64,000 nt of DNA from Miscanthus floridulus. Lineage: Eukaryota; Streptophyta; Magnoliopsida; Poales; Poaceae. The stretch lies in NCBI RefSeq assembly GCF_019320115.1, contig NC_089583.1, forward strand, positions 80,617,928 through 80,681,927, in the 5' to 3' direction. A program made the position numbers and the translations under genes. The stretch's first letter is position 1, and each line of letters starts with the position of its first letter. The notes under the pieces were generated by a model. It did no database searches, was not told where the DNA came from, and saw nothing but the letters and a program-made list of their open reading frames with translations. Below, one piece after another: positions 45,719-58,764 of the stretch.

Positions 45719-46878
45719 ATCTCCCCCTTTTTGGTAATTGATGACAACCCTTATACAAAGATATGAATTAAAATTTAATTGAATCCATATTGCTTGTCCA
45801 CGCGTATTTACCATGTGTAAGAGGATATGGACAAGTTTCATGAACTCCATATGGTAGCAATTGCTCCCCCTACATATGTGCTAAGAGTTTGGATTGTAGC
45901 TTGCACATATGATTAGATAGGAAATATAGGAGTCAATGTCTACCAAATGATGCTAAGGTATAAAAGATGGACCTTTGAAGCGTGATACCAATCGGAGTGC
46001 ACCATTATACCATCCTTAGCATCATGGTTAACTTGATACCACTTGGAAACAACACATTGAAAAATGAAACCACTATATAACCTATGCATGCTAGTTTTTC
46101 ATTTCATCATTCAAACCTACAACTAGCATACACCACACAAGCATGGATATCAAAATTTAAAACTTGTGCCATGCAAGCAAAACATATGAAATGCACATTC
46201 AAATGCACCATACAAGTTCATGAGCTTGCTCCCCCTACTTGTGTGCTCAAAATTTTAGTTGATCCCTTTCCTTTGTTCATTTCTCTCATATATCAAGATA
46301 TCTTTATGTTTCTCTCCCTTTATGATATTTCTCCCCCTTTTCACTATTTTTACTACTATCTTTGTTTCTCTCCCCCTTTGTCATCAATGACCACAAAGGT
46401 TCTAAATATAGATAGTATTACTTGTAGGGTCAAGATTATCAATGTCAATCAATGGGGTGAGGGTCATTTTCCCAAATTTGGTTCAAACTAGAATATATGC
46501 CAAAGATATTTGACTCAGTTTGATCTAAGGACAAGCTTCTTCACACCTCCAAATAAGTGTTATCTTGTACCATGTTGAGTTAAACACTTATAGCTCATTT
46601 TCTAGATTAAACACTAGGTTTACAAGCCCATAAACATGTCATATGCTATCACTAGATCATGTCAAGCATAGAAGCAATAGTGATACCATATAAACATCAA
46701 ATTCATTTGATTTTCATGAATGAGCCTAATAAAATAGAACCACTTGAAATGTCCTAATAAAATTCAAAATGTGACTAGATGCACTAATCATGTCCTTAGC
46801 AAAGATGTATGTCATGCCAATCAACTTTTACCTTGGAGTGCTCGAAGGGGAGGCATGTCATAAAAGTGGGGGGGTGCA

Positions 46879-49800
46879 TCAACACATATTTGAGAAATCC
46901 AATATGTTCAACTCATTCCTTAGCTTGCAAAACCTTTTCTCATCCAATGGCTTGGTGAATATGTCGGCAAGTTGATCTTCGGTGCCTACACTCTCAATGC
47001 AAATATCCCTTTTTTGTTGGTGATCTCTTATGAAATGGTGGTGGACATCAATGTGCTTTGTTCTTGTATGTTGCATCGGATTGTTGGTTAACTTGATTGC
47101 ACTCTCATTGTCACATAGCAATGGCACTTTCTTGAACTTAATTCCAAAGTCATTCAAGGTGACCTTCATCCAAAGAATTTGTGCACAACAACTACCGGCG
47201 GATATGTATTCGGCTTCGGCGGTTGATAATGCAATACTAATTTGCTTCTTTGATGACCATGAAACAAGTGATCTTCACAATAATTGACATGTGCCCGAGG
47301 TGCTCTTCCTTTCAACCTTGCATCTCGCATAGTCCGAGTCGGAGTAACCAACTAGCTTAAACTTTGCTCCTTTGGGATACCACAAACCAACATTTGGTGT
47401 ATGCTTCAAGTACCTAAATATCCTCTTTGTAGCCTTCAAATGACTTTCTCTTGGTGAGGCTTGAAATCTTGCACACATGCATACACTAAACATGACATCC
47501 GGCCTTGATGTGGTCACATAGAGTAGGCTTCCAATCATAGACCGATACAACTTTTGATCCACCATATTTCCACTTGCATCACTATCCAAGTTGCCATTGG
47601 TTCCCATTGGTGTGCTAATGACTTTGCTATCAATCATGACAAACTTATTAATCATGTCCTTGATGTACTTGCCTTGACTCACAAATGTACCATTCTTTAA
47701 TTGTTTGATTTGAAGACCAAGGAAGTAACTTAACTCTCCAATCATGGACATCTCAAACTCATTAGCCATCATCTTTTCGAACTCATCACAAAAATCTTGA
47801 TTTGTTGATCCAAATATGATGTCATCAACATAGATTTGTAACATAAACAAGTCTTTTCCAATTTTCTTGATAAAAAGAGTGGTGTCAACCTTGCCCATTG
47901 TGAACCCTTTAGAGAGGAGGAAGTCCCTCAATCTCTCATACCATGCTCTAGGTGCTTGCTTCAAATCATACAAAGCTTTCTTCAACTTGTATACATGGTT
48001 GGGCTTCTTATCATCTTCAAAACCGGGAGGTTGTTCAACATATACTTTTTCATTGATGTAGCCATTGAGAAATGCACTCTTAACATCCATTTGATAGAGC
48101 TTGATGTTGTGGGCACAAGCATAGGCTAGTAAGATTCTAATTGCTTCCAATCTAGCAACTAGGGCATATGTTTCTCCAAAGTCAAGACCTTCAACTTGTG
48201 TATAGCCTTGTGCTACTAATCTTGCTTTGTTCCTTACTACTATCTTATCTTGATCTTGCTTGTTTCTAAAGACCCATTTGGTTCTAATCACATTGTGTCC
48301 CTTTGGTCTCTCTACTAATTCTCATACTTGATTTCTTGTGAAGTTGTTCAATTCTTCATGCATAGCATTCACCCAATCAACATCCTTCAAAGCTTCATCT
48401 ATCTTCTTTGGTTCAATGGATGACACAAATGAGAAGTGTTCACAAAATGATGCCAATCTTGATCTTGTTTGCACACCTCTTGAAATATCACCAATGATTG
48501 TATCCAAAGGATGATCTCTTGCAATACTTGTTGGTTGGAGCAATGGAACTTGATTGCTTGCACTTGCTAGATCATTGGGTTGAGATGATGTACTAGCCAC
48601 TTGATCTTGATCAATGTCATGAGAGTCACTTGCACTAGTTTGATTTGTATCATCTTGCACATTTGAGTTGGAGAGCACTTGCACTTGATCATCTTCATCA
48701 TCAATCACTTCCCTAGGCCTTAATTCACCAATATCCATGTTCCTCATGGCATTTAAAAGTTGAATGCCTCTAACATCTTCCAAGTTCTCATTCTCTACTT
48801 GTGAACCCTTGGTTTCATCAAATTCAACATCATAAACTTCCTCAAGAGTACCACTATCCAAATTCCATACTCTATATACTTTGCTTGTAGTGGAATATCC
48901 AAGTAAGAATCCTTCATCACATTTCTTATTAAACTTGCCCAATCTAGTGCCTTTCTTCAAGATATAGCATTTGCAACCAAAGACCCGAAAATATGCAATG
49001 TTGGGCTTTCTACCATTCAAGAGCTCATAGGGTGTCTTCTCTTTCAATGGGTGACAATAGAGGCAGTTGCTACAATAGCAAGCCATGTTGATAGCTTCGG
49101 CCCAAAAAGATTGACTCACATTGTACTCACTAAGCATAGACCTTGTCATATCAATGAGTGTTCTATTTTTCCTCTCAACAAGGCCATTTGATTATAGAGT
49201 GTACTTGGCCGAGAATTGATGTCTAATTCCAAATTCATCACACAACTCATTAATTCTAGTGTTCTTGAACTCACTACTATTGTCACTTCTAACTCTCTTG
49301 ATGGTTGTTTCAAACTCATTGTGAATGCCCTTGACAAATGATTTGAATGTTGCAAACACATCACTTTTGTCCACTAGAAAGAATACCCATATGTATCTAG
49401 TGTAGTTATCCACTATCACAAAGCCATATTTATTTCCACCGATACTAGTGTATTGTGTTGGCCCAAACAAATTCATGTGTAATAACTCAAATGCTTTACT
49501 AGTGCTCATCATGCTTTTCTTAGGATGGGCGTTTCCAACTTGGTTGCCGGCTTGACAAGAGCTACAAAGCTTATCTTTTTCAAACACAACATCTTTTAAG
49601 CCTTTAACTAAGTCATGCTTAACCAATCTATTCAATTGTTTCATTCCAACATGACCAAGCCTTCTATGCCATAACCAACCCATGCAAGACTTAGTGAATA
49701 AACATGTAGATAATCTAGCTTCACTAGCATTGAAATCAACCAAGTAAAGATTCTCATATCTAAAGCCTTTGAAGATCAAGTTAGAGCCATCTACACTTAT

Positions 49801-50100
49801 GATTTCTACATCATCTACCCCAAATATGCATTTAAATCTAAGATCACACAATTGAGCCACGAATAGCAAATTGAAGTTCAAGCTTTCTACTAGCAACACA
49901 TTAGAAATGCTCATGTCATTGTATATTGCAATCTTACCAAGCCCCTTGACCTTGCCTTTGCCATTGTCACCAAATATGATACTATCATAACCATCATTGC
50001 TATTGGTGTTGATTGAGTTGAACATTCTTGCATCACCGGTCATGTGTTGAGTGCACCCACTATCAAGAACCCAATGCCTTCCTCCGGCTTTATAATTGAC
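46879..50100 (-). pseudogene. Copia pol, copy 2 (inactivated)
   Basis: Same domains and same defects as 27970-31191: LLHMNLFGPT, stops at 49192 and 48322, and frameshifts near 47275. Confidence 0.92.
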
Positions 50101-52193
50101 CTACAAAAGAAGATCAATTCTTTTTAGGTATCCAAACTTGCTTGGGTCCTTGAAGGTTAGTCACTAGGCTCTTTGGTACCCAGATGGCTTTCTTCTTTGA
50201 GCCCATCCATGGTTTACCAATGAACCTAGCCTTCACACCATTTGTACACTTAGTAAGCATATAGCATGAATCAAACATAATAGAGGATACTTTAGCATTT
50301 TTGCTCTTGTTTTTGCATTCTTGCTCTTTGTGACCCACTTGCTTACAACTAGTGCAAAACCGACCGTTGTTCTTCACAAAACTAGTCTTGTGAGGAGCAA
50401 AGGCCGCTTTGCCTTTCTTAGGGCTATAGCCTAATCCCTCTTTGTAGAGAGAAGCTCTTTGGCTACCCAAGGACATAAGCAAGCAGTCCTCACCACCATA
50501 AGCCTTAGCTAAGGTGTGAGTGAGCTTAGTGACCTCCTTCTTGAAGTTCTCATTCTCAACCACTAGTGAGGCATCACAAGTGAGACCATCACTACTAGAT
50601 GAGGTAGAGGTGGAAGTGCTACAAGAAGGATTAGTAGGAGCAATAATGATAGGCATAGATAGTGATTCATTAATTATATCACAAGTTAAATCTACATCAC
50701 AAGTTTCAACATGCTTCTTTTTATCTTGTTCATTAAGCAAAGTGGAAGAGCCTTTTCAAGCTTTTTGTGAGCCTTGTCAAGTGTCTCATGGGCTTCCTCT
50801 AGCTTCTCATGAGTTGCTTTGAGCTCATCAAGGGCTTGTTTAAGGGCTTTTACCTCCTTATTCAAGCTCTTGCATTCCCTTCTCTTAATGTCAAAGTGTT
50901 CTTTAGCATCTTCTAGCATGTCAAATAATTCATCCTTAGTAGGTTCATTATTATCACTATCACTATCATTTTCATTTTCATGTTCATTATCATCAACGTG
51001 TTCTTCATCACTTTCAACATCACAAGATTGTATCTTAGTAGCCTTAGCCATGAAGCATGATGAAGATTCGAAGAGAGAAGGCTTCTCATTGATAACAATG
51101 CTTGCAAGAACCTTCTTCTTGGTGGTCTTGTGATCATCACTATCATCATCATCATCACTTGAAGAAGCATCACTATCCCAAGTGACTACATATGAACCAC
51201 CCTTCTTCTTCTTGAAGGTCATCTTGTCCTTCTTCTCTTTTTTTTCCTTCTTGTCCTTCTTCTTATTCTTCTTGTTGTCGTCATCATTGTCGCTATGGTA
51301 TGGGCATTGAGCAACAAGATGATCTTTGCTTCCATATTTGAAGCACCTTCTTAACTCTTCTTTGTTCTTGAATGAAGATTTCTTTCTTCTTGCACGGTAG
51401 CCCTTCTTCACCATGAACTTACCAAATCTCTTGATAAATAGAGCCATCTTCTCATCATCATCATCCCATGAATCATCATCTTCACTTGATGTTTCTTGCT
51501 TGGCTTTTCCCTTTGATGATGTGGCTTTGAATGCCACGCTCTTCTTCTTGTCATCCTTCTTTTCTTCTTTCTTCTCTCTCTTTTCTTCCTTCTCATCATC
51601 ATCTCTATAAGCATCATCGGTCATGATATCTCCCAAGATTTGATTTGGTGTCATTGTATCCAAACTGGACCTCACTAGAATGGTGACCAATGTACCAAAT
51701 CTTGAGGGTAAGCATCTCAAGAACTTATTTGAGAATTCCTTGTCCTCTATCTTCTCACCAAGTGCCTTGAGATCATTTACAATCACTTCCATTCGATGGA
51801 ACATGTCCGGCACACTCTCATCTTCCTTCATCTTGAAACTAGCAAATTTATCCTTGAGAATGTATACCTTTGCACCCTTGATTGCCTTGGTGCCCTCAAA
51901 TGATTCTTCCAATTTCTTCCATGCCTCATGAGCTCTCTCAATGTTCTTAATTTTCTCAAATGTTCTCTTATCCAAGCATCATGGATGGCACTAAGAGCAA
52001 TGTCATTATTTTGGAGTAGCAATTCTTCGGCGGCGGTGGGAGCCTCTTCATCTTTTATCTCAATTTTTGTTTCTACCGCCTTCCAAATCTTCCTATTGAT
52101 TGACTTGATATATGTTGTCATCTTAGCCTTCCAATAGGGATAATTTGAGCCATCAAATTGGGGTGGCTTCTTAGTGTTATTGATTTGAGCCAT
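50101..52193 (-). pseudogene. Copia gag, copy 2 (frameshifted)
   Basis: Same frame breaks and the same Cys-to-Tyr knuckle (CFKYGSKDHLVAQC) as 31192-33284. Confidence 0.9.
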
Positions 52194-52250
52194 TTTTACA
52201 CCGAAGGTTGTTAAGCCTCAAATCACGGTGACCTCGGCTCTGATACCACT

Positions 52251-54182
52251 TGAAAGGTCCTAATGGCTAGAGGAGGGTGAATAGCCTAATAAAATTTCTA
52301 TAACAACACTTAACAAAATGGTTAGACAATTATGAGACGAAGCAAGTGTTACGCTAGCCTACTCAAAATGCAAGCCACCTACCACAATTCTAGTTTAGAT
52401 AGTGTCTATCCACACAAAAGCAAAGACACTACCCTATGTTAGTGTGCTCTCAAAATCTAACTAAAGAGCCACACCAACCAAGAAAACAAGCTCTCACAAC
52501 TAGTTACACTAAAGAGCTTGACAACTAGTTTGCGGTAATGTAAAGAGAGTGATCAAGAAGGTTATACCATCATGTAGAGGAAGGAGCCAATCAATCACAA
52601 GAGAGAATTACAATGTAGACCAATCACCTTGGAATCAAATGCTTACCGGCAAGCTACTCCTCATTGTGTCAATTCACTCACTTGGAGGTTCATGCGCTAA
52701 TTGGCTTCACACGCCAGACCCTTAATAGGGTGCCGCACAACCAACACAAGATGAGAATCATATAAGTCACGAGCAATCCACTAGAGTATCTTTTGGTGCT
52801 CCATCGGGAAAAGGTCAAGAACCCCTCACAATCACCACGATCGGAGCCGAAGACAATCACCACCTCCGCTCAACGATCCTCGCTGCTCCAAGCCGTCTAG
52901 GTGACGGCAACCACCAAGAGTAACAAACGAAATCCGCAGCGAAACACGAACACCAAGTGTCTCTAGATGCAAACACTCAAGCAATGCACTTGGATTCACT
53001 CCCAATCTCACTATGATGATGAATCAATGATGGAGATGAGTGGAAGGACTTTGGCTAAGCTCACAAGGTTGCTATGTCAATGAAAATGGCCAAAGATGTG
53101 AGCTTGAGCCAGTCATGGGGCTTAAATAGAAGCCCCTACGAAATAGAGCCGTTATACCCCTTCACTGGGCACAACGCGGGGTGACCGGACGCTCTGGTCC
53201 GATCGACCAGACGCTGGCCCTCAGCGTCCGGTCACGTGATTCACGCCACATGTCCCCTGCTTCAAATATCGTTCGTCAGATTTCAACGGTCGTCTGTTGA
53301 CCGGACGCGTCAGTTAGAAAGTGACCGGACGCTGAACCTTAGTGTCCGATCGTTTCCAGTAAGGTTCCAAACATGATTTTTTCCGACCGAACGCGTCCGG
53401 TCATGCTTGTCCGGACACAGCCAGCGTCCGGTCACACAATGTCTCCTATGTACGCCCTACATCAGCGTACGTCGGCACTGACCGGACGCACCCTGCTAGC
53501 GTCCGGTCGCTGAGCGACTTAGCGTTCAGTCATGAGACCGAAACGCACGTCCTCTGCTACCACTGACCGGACACTCCGGTCCAACCAAGTCCAGCGTCCG
53601 GTCACTCATAGTGACCTCCGTCTTTTCTATCTAGGGCGTCGGTGGCACCGTCGGACTGTCCGCACTCTACGGGCGGACACTCCGCCGGTGGAGTTTCTTA
53701 CCCTTGCACCCAAACTTTACCACCCTTGATCAAATGTGCCAACCACCAAGTGTATCACCTTGTGCACATGTGTTAGCATATTTTCATAAATATTTTCAAG
53801 GGTGTTAGCACTCCACTAGATCCTAAATGCATATGCAATGAGTTAGAGCATCTAGTGGCACTTTGATAACCGCATTCCGATACAAGTTTCACTCTTCTTA
53901 ATAGTATGGCTATCAAACCTAAATGTGATCACACTCTCTAAGTGTCTTGATCACCAAAACAAAATAGCTCCTACAAAATATACCTTTGCCTTGAGCTTTT
54001 TGTTTTTCTCTTTCTTCTTTCCAAGTCGAAGCACTTGATCATCACCATGCCATCATCATCATCATGCTATGATCTTCATTTGCTTCACCACTTGGAGTGT
54101 GCTACCTATCTCATGATCACTTGATAAACTAGGTTAGCACTTAGGGTTTCATCAATTCATCAAAACCAAACTAGAGCTTTCA
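52251..54182 (-). repeat. Copia 5' LTR, copy 2
   Basis: Same as 33342-35273, with the dense GACCGG/CCGGTC cluster at about 53180-53610. Confidence 0.93.
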
Positions 54183-54912
54183 GTGGTGAGCTCGTCGAAG
54201 CTGCACGAGCCAGTCGAGCGCGAGGTGGCGACAGCGCCTCTCTCCTCTTCATCTCCCCCACAGGTGGCGGCGGCCCTCCCTCTCACTCTTCCCTGCAGGC
54301 AGCGGTGCTCTCCCTCTCCCCGAGCGTGCATCTGGCCTTCCCCCACCACCGGCGAGCCGGAGCACCTCCACAACTGGTGGATCCGGCGCCCTCCCCCTTA
54401 TTCCCCGCCACTGAGCATGGACCGGGTCACGACGGACCCTCGGCGGCGGATCCGGTCGCGGCGGGGGTAGATTGGGCTGCCGCGGTGGCAGATCCAGTCG
54501 CGCCGGGGCGGATTGGGTCGCGGTGGCTGCGGATCTGCCCCGTCCACCTCCGGCGAGCAACCCCGGCTGCGGCGGCGCGTGGGGCGAGGCCTTCTTCCCC
54601 GGCGGCACCGGCGTGGTGGTGGTCCTGGCTGGTGCTGGCGGCTGTGGGCTTCGTGGCGTGGCGGCGGGAGTCAAGGGTGACGACGGCCGGCTTGTTTTTT
54701 TTCGAAAAAAAGTTTGCCGAGTATTTTTTGGCCACTCGACAACGTCTTTGCTGAGTGCACGACAAAAAACATTCGGCAAACTAGCGTTTGCCGATAAAAC
54801 ATTTACCGAGTGTTGTTTGCCGAGTGTAACACTCAACAAACCCTTTACCGATTGTTTTTGGGGCTTCGCCGAGTGCCCCTGGCACTCGGCAAAGCTCCTG
54901 TATCCGGTAGTG

Positions 54913-55482
54913 TATTGATTTATCCTTTTGGTCCACTATTTTGCACAAAATGAATAACTCCTTTATTGTCCTTAATTTAATAAGCATGCTTCACAAAAAA
55001 AGCGGGCGCTGTTTCTGTGAAAACCGGTTGAACCAGTTTTTAGAAACTAGCCAAGCCAGTTTTGCTTGAAACCTGATTGGTCAGCACCAAATGGACTACG
55101 AGGATGTGACAACTTATCATCCACCAGCTTATAAGACATTTACCGATCTGAATTAAATGCAGGATACTGAATATACTTGATAATTAGAAAACCACACATC
55201 ATTATACGTCGGATAAGCAGTATAAGGTGATCCGTACCCATGGTATCGAGGAATATAATAATCTGGTGGGAGGATAAAAACGCTACCTTTCTGTCGTGCA
55301 ATTCCTCAGAGTGCAATAATTTTTAAATGGTCGATACTTCAAAATGCCATTTTCATATGTATATTTTAACAAAAAATGAAAAAACTGGGCACGAAGTTTA
55401 CCTTTTTTCTAATGTTTTGTATGGAAACGTGGACACAGACTACATTGCATGGTCCAGATGCCATGAGGTTTTTAAGTTTCAA
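54913..55482. other. Intergenic (copy 2 of 36004-36573)
   Basis: No feature recognised, as in copy 1. Confidence 0.45.
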
Positions 55483-55747
55483 CCTTGTTTAGTTTCAAAA
55501 TCTTTTCTTAAAAAGTGCTACAGTAACCATCACATCGAATCTTGCGATACGTGCATGGAGCATTAAATGTAGACGAAAAAAAACTAATGGAGCATTAAAC
55601 GTAGACGAAAAAAAACTAATTGCATAGTTTGGTTGGAAATCGCAAGACGAACGTTTTGAGCCTAATTAGTCCATGATTGAATACTAATTACCAAATAAAA
55701 ACGAAAGTGCTACCGTAGCCAAAATCCAACTTCACCCAACTAAACAA
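55483..55747. mobile_element. Tourist-like MITE with internal duplication, copy 2
   Basis: Counterpart of 36574-36838. It lies about 240 bp upstream of the H2B promoter elements. Confidence 0.65.
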
Positions 55748-55987
55748 CAATTGCACGAATGTTTATGTACGTAACTGAAACTGACTAGTAGGTCCAAGGG
55801 TGGGCCTGGCCAGAGCCAGACCGACTCCAAAATCAACCGCCAAAAGAGCCTGGACGGGCCCACCGTTGCGCGCCGAAACCCAGTTCCATCCGTCTCCTCG
55901 TGGGGCCCACACTCCAACTATGTCAGTAATTCCCGGCAAAACCATCGGCACCGTCTATTTGAGATGGCACCAACGCATCCCGCACCT

Positions 55988-56005
55988 CCACGTCAGCAAT
56001 CCGCG
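55988..56005 (+). promoter_or_regulatory. Plant histone type I promoter element (Hex + Oct) of the H2B gene
   Basis: CCACGTCAGCAATCCGCG matches the plant histone type I element (CCACGTCANCGATCCGCG) with one mismatch. It joins the ACGTCA hexamer with a reverse octamer. These motifs drive S-phase/meristem expression of plant histone genes. It lies 41 bp before the TATA box. Confidence 0.8.
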
Positions 56006-56045
56006 GCACACGCCGCTCCATCAATCAGGGCCCGCTGCTCCGCTC

Positions 56046-56051
56046 TATAAA
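56046..56051 (+). promoter_or_regulatory. TATA box of the H2B gene
   Basis: CTCTATAAAG lies about 100 bp before the ATG, with a CT-rich leader after it (ACTCTCTCCTTTTCTTCCTC). Confidence 0.8.
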
Positions 56052-56150
56052 GTCACGGCAACTCTCTCCTTTTCTTCCTCACAGCCAACGAAATCTTCCG
56101 TCCCCAAAATCGACCGAGCGAATTCGCCACAGCCTCCCGCAGCCGCATCG

Positions 56151-56612
56151 ATGGCACCCAAAGCGGAGAAGAAGCCGGCGGCGAAGAAGCCCGCGGAGGA
56201 GGAGCCCGCGACCGAGAAGGCGGAGAAGGCCCCGGCGGGGAAGAAGCCCAAGGCCGAGAAGCGCCTCCCGGCGGGCAAGTCCGCCGGCAAGGAGGGCGGC
56301 GAGGGCAAGAAGGGGAAAAAGAAGGCGAAGAAGTCCGTGGAGACCTACAAGATCTACATCTTCAAGGTGCTGAAGCAGGTGCACCCCGACATCGGCATCT
56401 CGTCCAAGGCCATGTCCATCATGAACTCTTTCATCAACGACATCTTCGAGAAGCTTGCGGCCGAGGCAGCCAAGCTGGCGCGCTACAACAAGAAGCCCAC
56501 CATCACCTCCCGCGAGATCCAGACCTCGGTGCGCCTCGTCCTCCCCGGCGAGCTCGCCAAGCACGCCGTCTCCGAGGGCACCAAGGCCGTCACCAAGTTC
56601 ACCTCTTCTTAG
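56151..56612 (+). CDS. Histone H2B
   Basis: An intronless 153-residue protein starting [20 protein letters not shown] and ending [15 protein letters not shown]. Residues 1-62 are the Lys/Ala/Glu-rich tail with the plant-type KGKKKAKK stretch. From residue 63 ([20 protein letters not shown]) follows the histone fold with [20 protein letters not shown] and [21 protein letters not shown]2B pairs with H2A in the nucleosome; Lys149 in AVTKFTSS is the position that is monoubiquitinated in plant H2B. The ATG at 56151 is chosen because it begins the conserved MAPKAEKKP and follows the TATA box; the open frame extends upstream to 55800 without homology. Strong GC bias at third positions is typical of grass histone genes. 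It appears intact and functional. Confidence 0.98.
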   Translation: MAPKAEKKPAAKKPAEEEPATEKAEKAPAGKKPKAEKRLPAGKSAGKEGGEGKKGKKKAKKSVETYKIYIFKVLKQVHPDIGISSKAMSIMNSFINDIFEKLAAEAAKLARYNKKPTITSREIQTSVRLVLPGELAKHAVSEGTKAVTKFTSS

Positions 56613-57662
56613 GTTCGTAGTAGTAATGGTTGGGTATTGTTGGTAGATGTGGCTCAGTTTATCTTGTAGGGCTAGCGATGGAGGATGATGATGATCTGCG
56701 TGTAATTGCGTTGTTAAGAATTGTGAAACACTGTTCCACATCACTCGATCCTTGTTCTACATGTTATTATTTCTATCAGGATGGATGGTCTTGCTGCAGA
56801 ACTGCGCCTAGCAGTGCGCCGCTAATTATATGATCAAATATCTGAAAAGTTTGATACTTGAAATTTCTGTGGGTGCAATGAAACGTGAAATCTGTAGTGC
56901 TTAAAAAAAATCCGAAATGGAATTGCTTGTTTCCTAATTCATTTTCCTTGCTGGATGGAATTTCTATACAGCGTTTACGCACCTCTTACACTAGAAGCTT
57001 GAATATTTAGAAGAATCTGTGATCCGTCGATGATGATGCCATGCACATGGCTGTAATGCTATTCTAGAGCTCCATCATCTGATAGCATAGTAGTGGTAAA
57101 GTTTGCTTGGCATTTTTTGAAGTGTCGGATGTTGTTTCAGAGAAACATAGCTAAGATTTGCTAACTGAATAGCACTGTTTGGATTCTTTTTATATCAGGA
57201 TCTTGGTCACTAAGAAGTTGTTTTGAAATTGTTGAAGGACACATCCATGTTTGACACGGTTCGAAATTTTCAAAAATTGTTGGGATTTTCCCTAAGAAAT
57301 TGCGTGCCAGTATTGTTCTAGTATCAGGGATTGCACCCGACAACTTGTTCATGGTCAAGGTCAGTTTGCTGGCACCTTTTACATTCTTAGATTCTTCAAG
57401 AGAGTGAGGTATGAATTCCTATCCAGCAGCAATAATGCAAACTGTGCAGTTTAGAGTCCTATCAGGTATGAGGTGTCTAAGCACAAAACTGGTCTGCTAA
57501 TAGAACAAGCTTGACTCACTGACAGATCAAGAATATCAATGTTTTTTTTTTAGTTTCTCAAAGGCTTGTTGGAGTTGTTGGATGGAACTATGGAAGTAGC
57601 CATTCTATCTGTGTTAGATTTGCAACAGACGGAGAGGTATGAGGCCCGACAACCTATAGTTA
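56613..57662. other. H2B 3' flank and intergenic DNA
   Basis: The 3' untranslated region probably runs to about 56880 (T-rich, with AATTATATGATC near 56823). No clear poly(A) signal stands out. No other gene was recognised to 57662. Confidence 0.45.
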
Positions 57663-57905
57663 GGGCCGGTTTAGATGGCGAAATTTTTTGTAAAATAATA
57701 CTGTAGTGTTTTCGTTGTTATTTGGCAATTAGTGTCCAATCATAGTCTAATTAGGCTTAAAAGATTCGTCTTGTGAATTTCGTCTAAACTGTGTAATTAG
57801 TTTTATTTTTTATTTATATTTAATGCTTCATGCATGCGTCCAAAGATTCGATATGACGGAAAATCTTGAAAAATTTGGCATTTTGGAAGGGAACTAAACT
57901 GGACC
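57663..57905. mobile_element. Tourist-like MITE
   Basis: GGGCCGGTTTAGATGG to AACTAAACTGGACC with TTA on both sides (57660-57662 and 57906-57908), and the family core CTAATTAGGCTTAAAAG. Confidence 0.75.
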
Positions 57906-57908
57906 TTA

Positions 57909-58498
57909 TTCGAAGCTAATTAAACCAAGTTTAGTAGCCGTCCAGCAATATGTGCCCTATCTCTAGTACGCTTAGGTTACAAGATTACCAATGTTCGAGG
58001 CGGTACTTGCAGTGATGTTATTTGTAACCTAAATATCGGAGAGTCGCGGAGAGATTTTGCTATTGAACTTGGCAGTCACCCACTGAAAGATTATTACTAA
58101 TATAATCAATATATTCAGCTGACCGCAGTGATGAACTCCCAACCCTCCTTGTCAGTTGCTTCTACCTCAGAATGAAGGAATAGAATGTTCAGAGCGAGAC
58201 TGCAGCCTCCCCAGTCCCCATGATAGAAGGGCGCACATTCACATGTTTGGTTTACAGCACGAGGCAATCCGGAATGATCCGAACCTAGAACTGAAGCTAA
58301 CAAAACTGCTTGGTGTTCAGCGTGGATGGAATCACACCGTTTGTCGTCGAGTGTTTCCACGGAGAGTTAATTTTAAGCGATCGTGAGGAACCAAGTCACC
58401 TCCGTGAAAAGTGCCAAACCGACACATTCTGCTTTTAATTTGGCAGGTTCACCTGATGCCGAATGAATTCATTCGGCAAACCAAACTGGTCTGGATAG
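57909..58498. other. Intergenic, no gene recognised
   Basis: Short frames on both strands (58115-58386) without recognisable motifs. Confidence 0.4.
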
Positions 58499-58764
58499 GG
58501 GCGCGTTTAGTTCCTGCCAAAGTTGGCGGGGACGGATTTCCAGCTGCGCTGTGTAGCATTTTGTTTGTATTTGGTAATAATTGTCCAAACATTGACTAAT
58601 TAGGCTCAAAACGTTCGTCTCGCAAAGTACAATCAAACTGTGCAATTAGTTTTTGATTTCGTCTACATTTAGTACTTCATGCATGTATCCCAAGTTTGAT
58701 GTGACGGAAAATCTTCTTTTTGCATAGTGCCAAATTCAGAAAATTAGGAGAACTAAACATGGCC
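58499..58764. mobile_element. Tourist-like MITE
   Basis: GGGCGCGTTTAGTTCC to AACTAAACATGGCC with TAG on both sides (58496-58498 and 58765-58767), and the core CTAATTAGGCTCAAAACG. Confidence 0.75.

Larger units (their letters stand above)
43789..54182 (-). mobile_element. Ty1/Copia retrotransposon, copy 2
   Basis: Counterpart of 24880-35273: GTGGT duplications, LTRs at 43789-45718 and 52251-54182, PBS at 52237-52248, polypurine tract at 45719-45734. The two LTRs differ from each other exactly as in copy 1, so this copy arose by duplication and not by a new insertion. Confidence 0.96.
43000..54912. mobile_element. CACTA-2, copy 2, with nested Copia
   Basis: Counterpart of 24091-36003 with the same TAT flanks, TIRs and TTTGCCGAGTG arrays. 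Confidence 0.9.
36882..55790. repeat. Large tandem duplication, unit 2 (18,909 bp)
   Basis: Direct continuation of unit 1, with no spacer and no N run at the join. Differences seen: GGG to GGGGG (36904), AAA to AA (37127), AAA to AAAA (37166), TTT to TT (37724) and AAA to AA (38649). From 38651 to 55790 the offset is constant and all open frames are identical to unit 1. The unit ends where the histone H2B upstream region begins. Confidence 0.97.

Noticed and set aside
56079..56744. 221-codon minus-strand frame opposite H2B
   Set aside because: Leu/Gly/Arg-rich antisense shadow of the H2B coding sequence.
1519..58764. Repeated CTAATTAG..CGTCTCGC blocks considered as conserved regulatory sequences
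   Set aside because: Each copy has paired ends and mostly TWA-type target duplications, so they are MITEs of one family.
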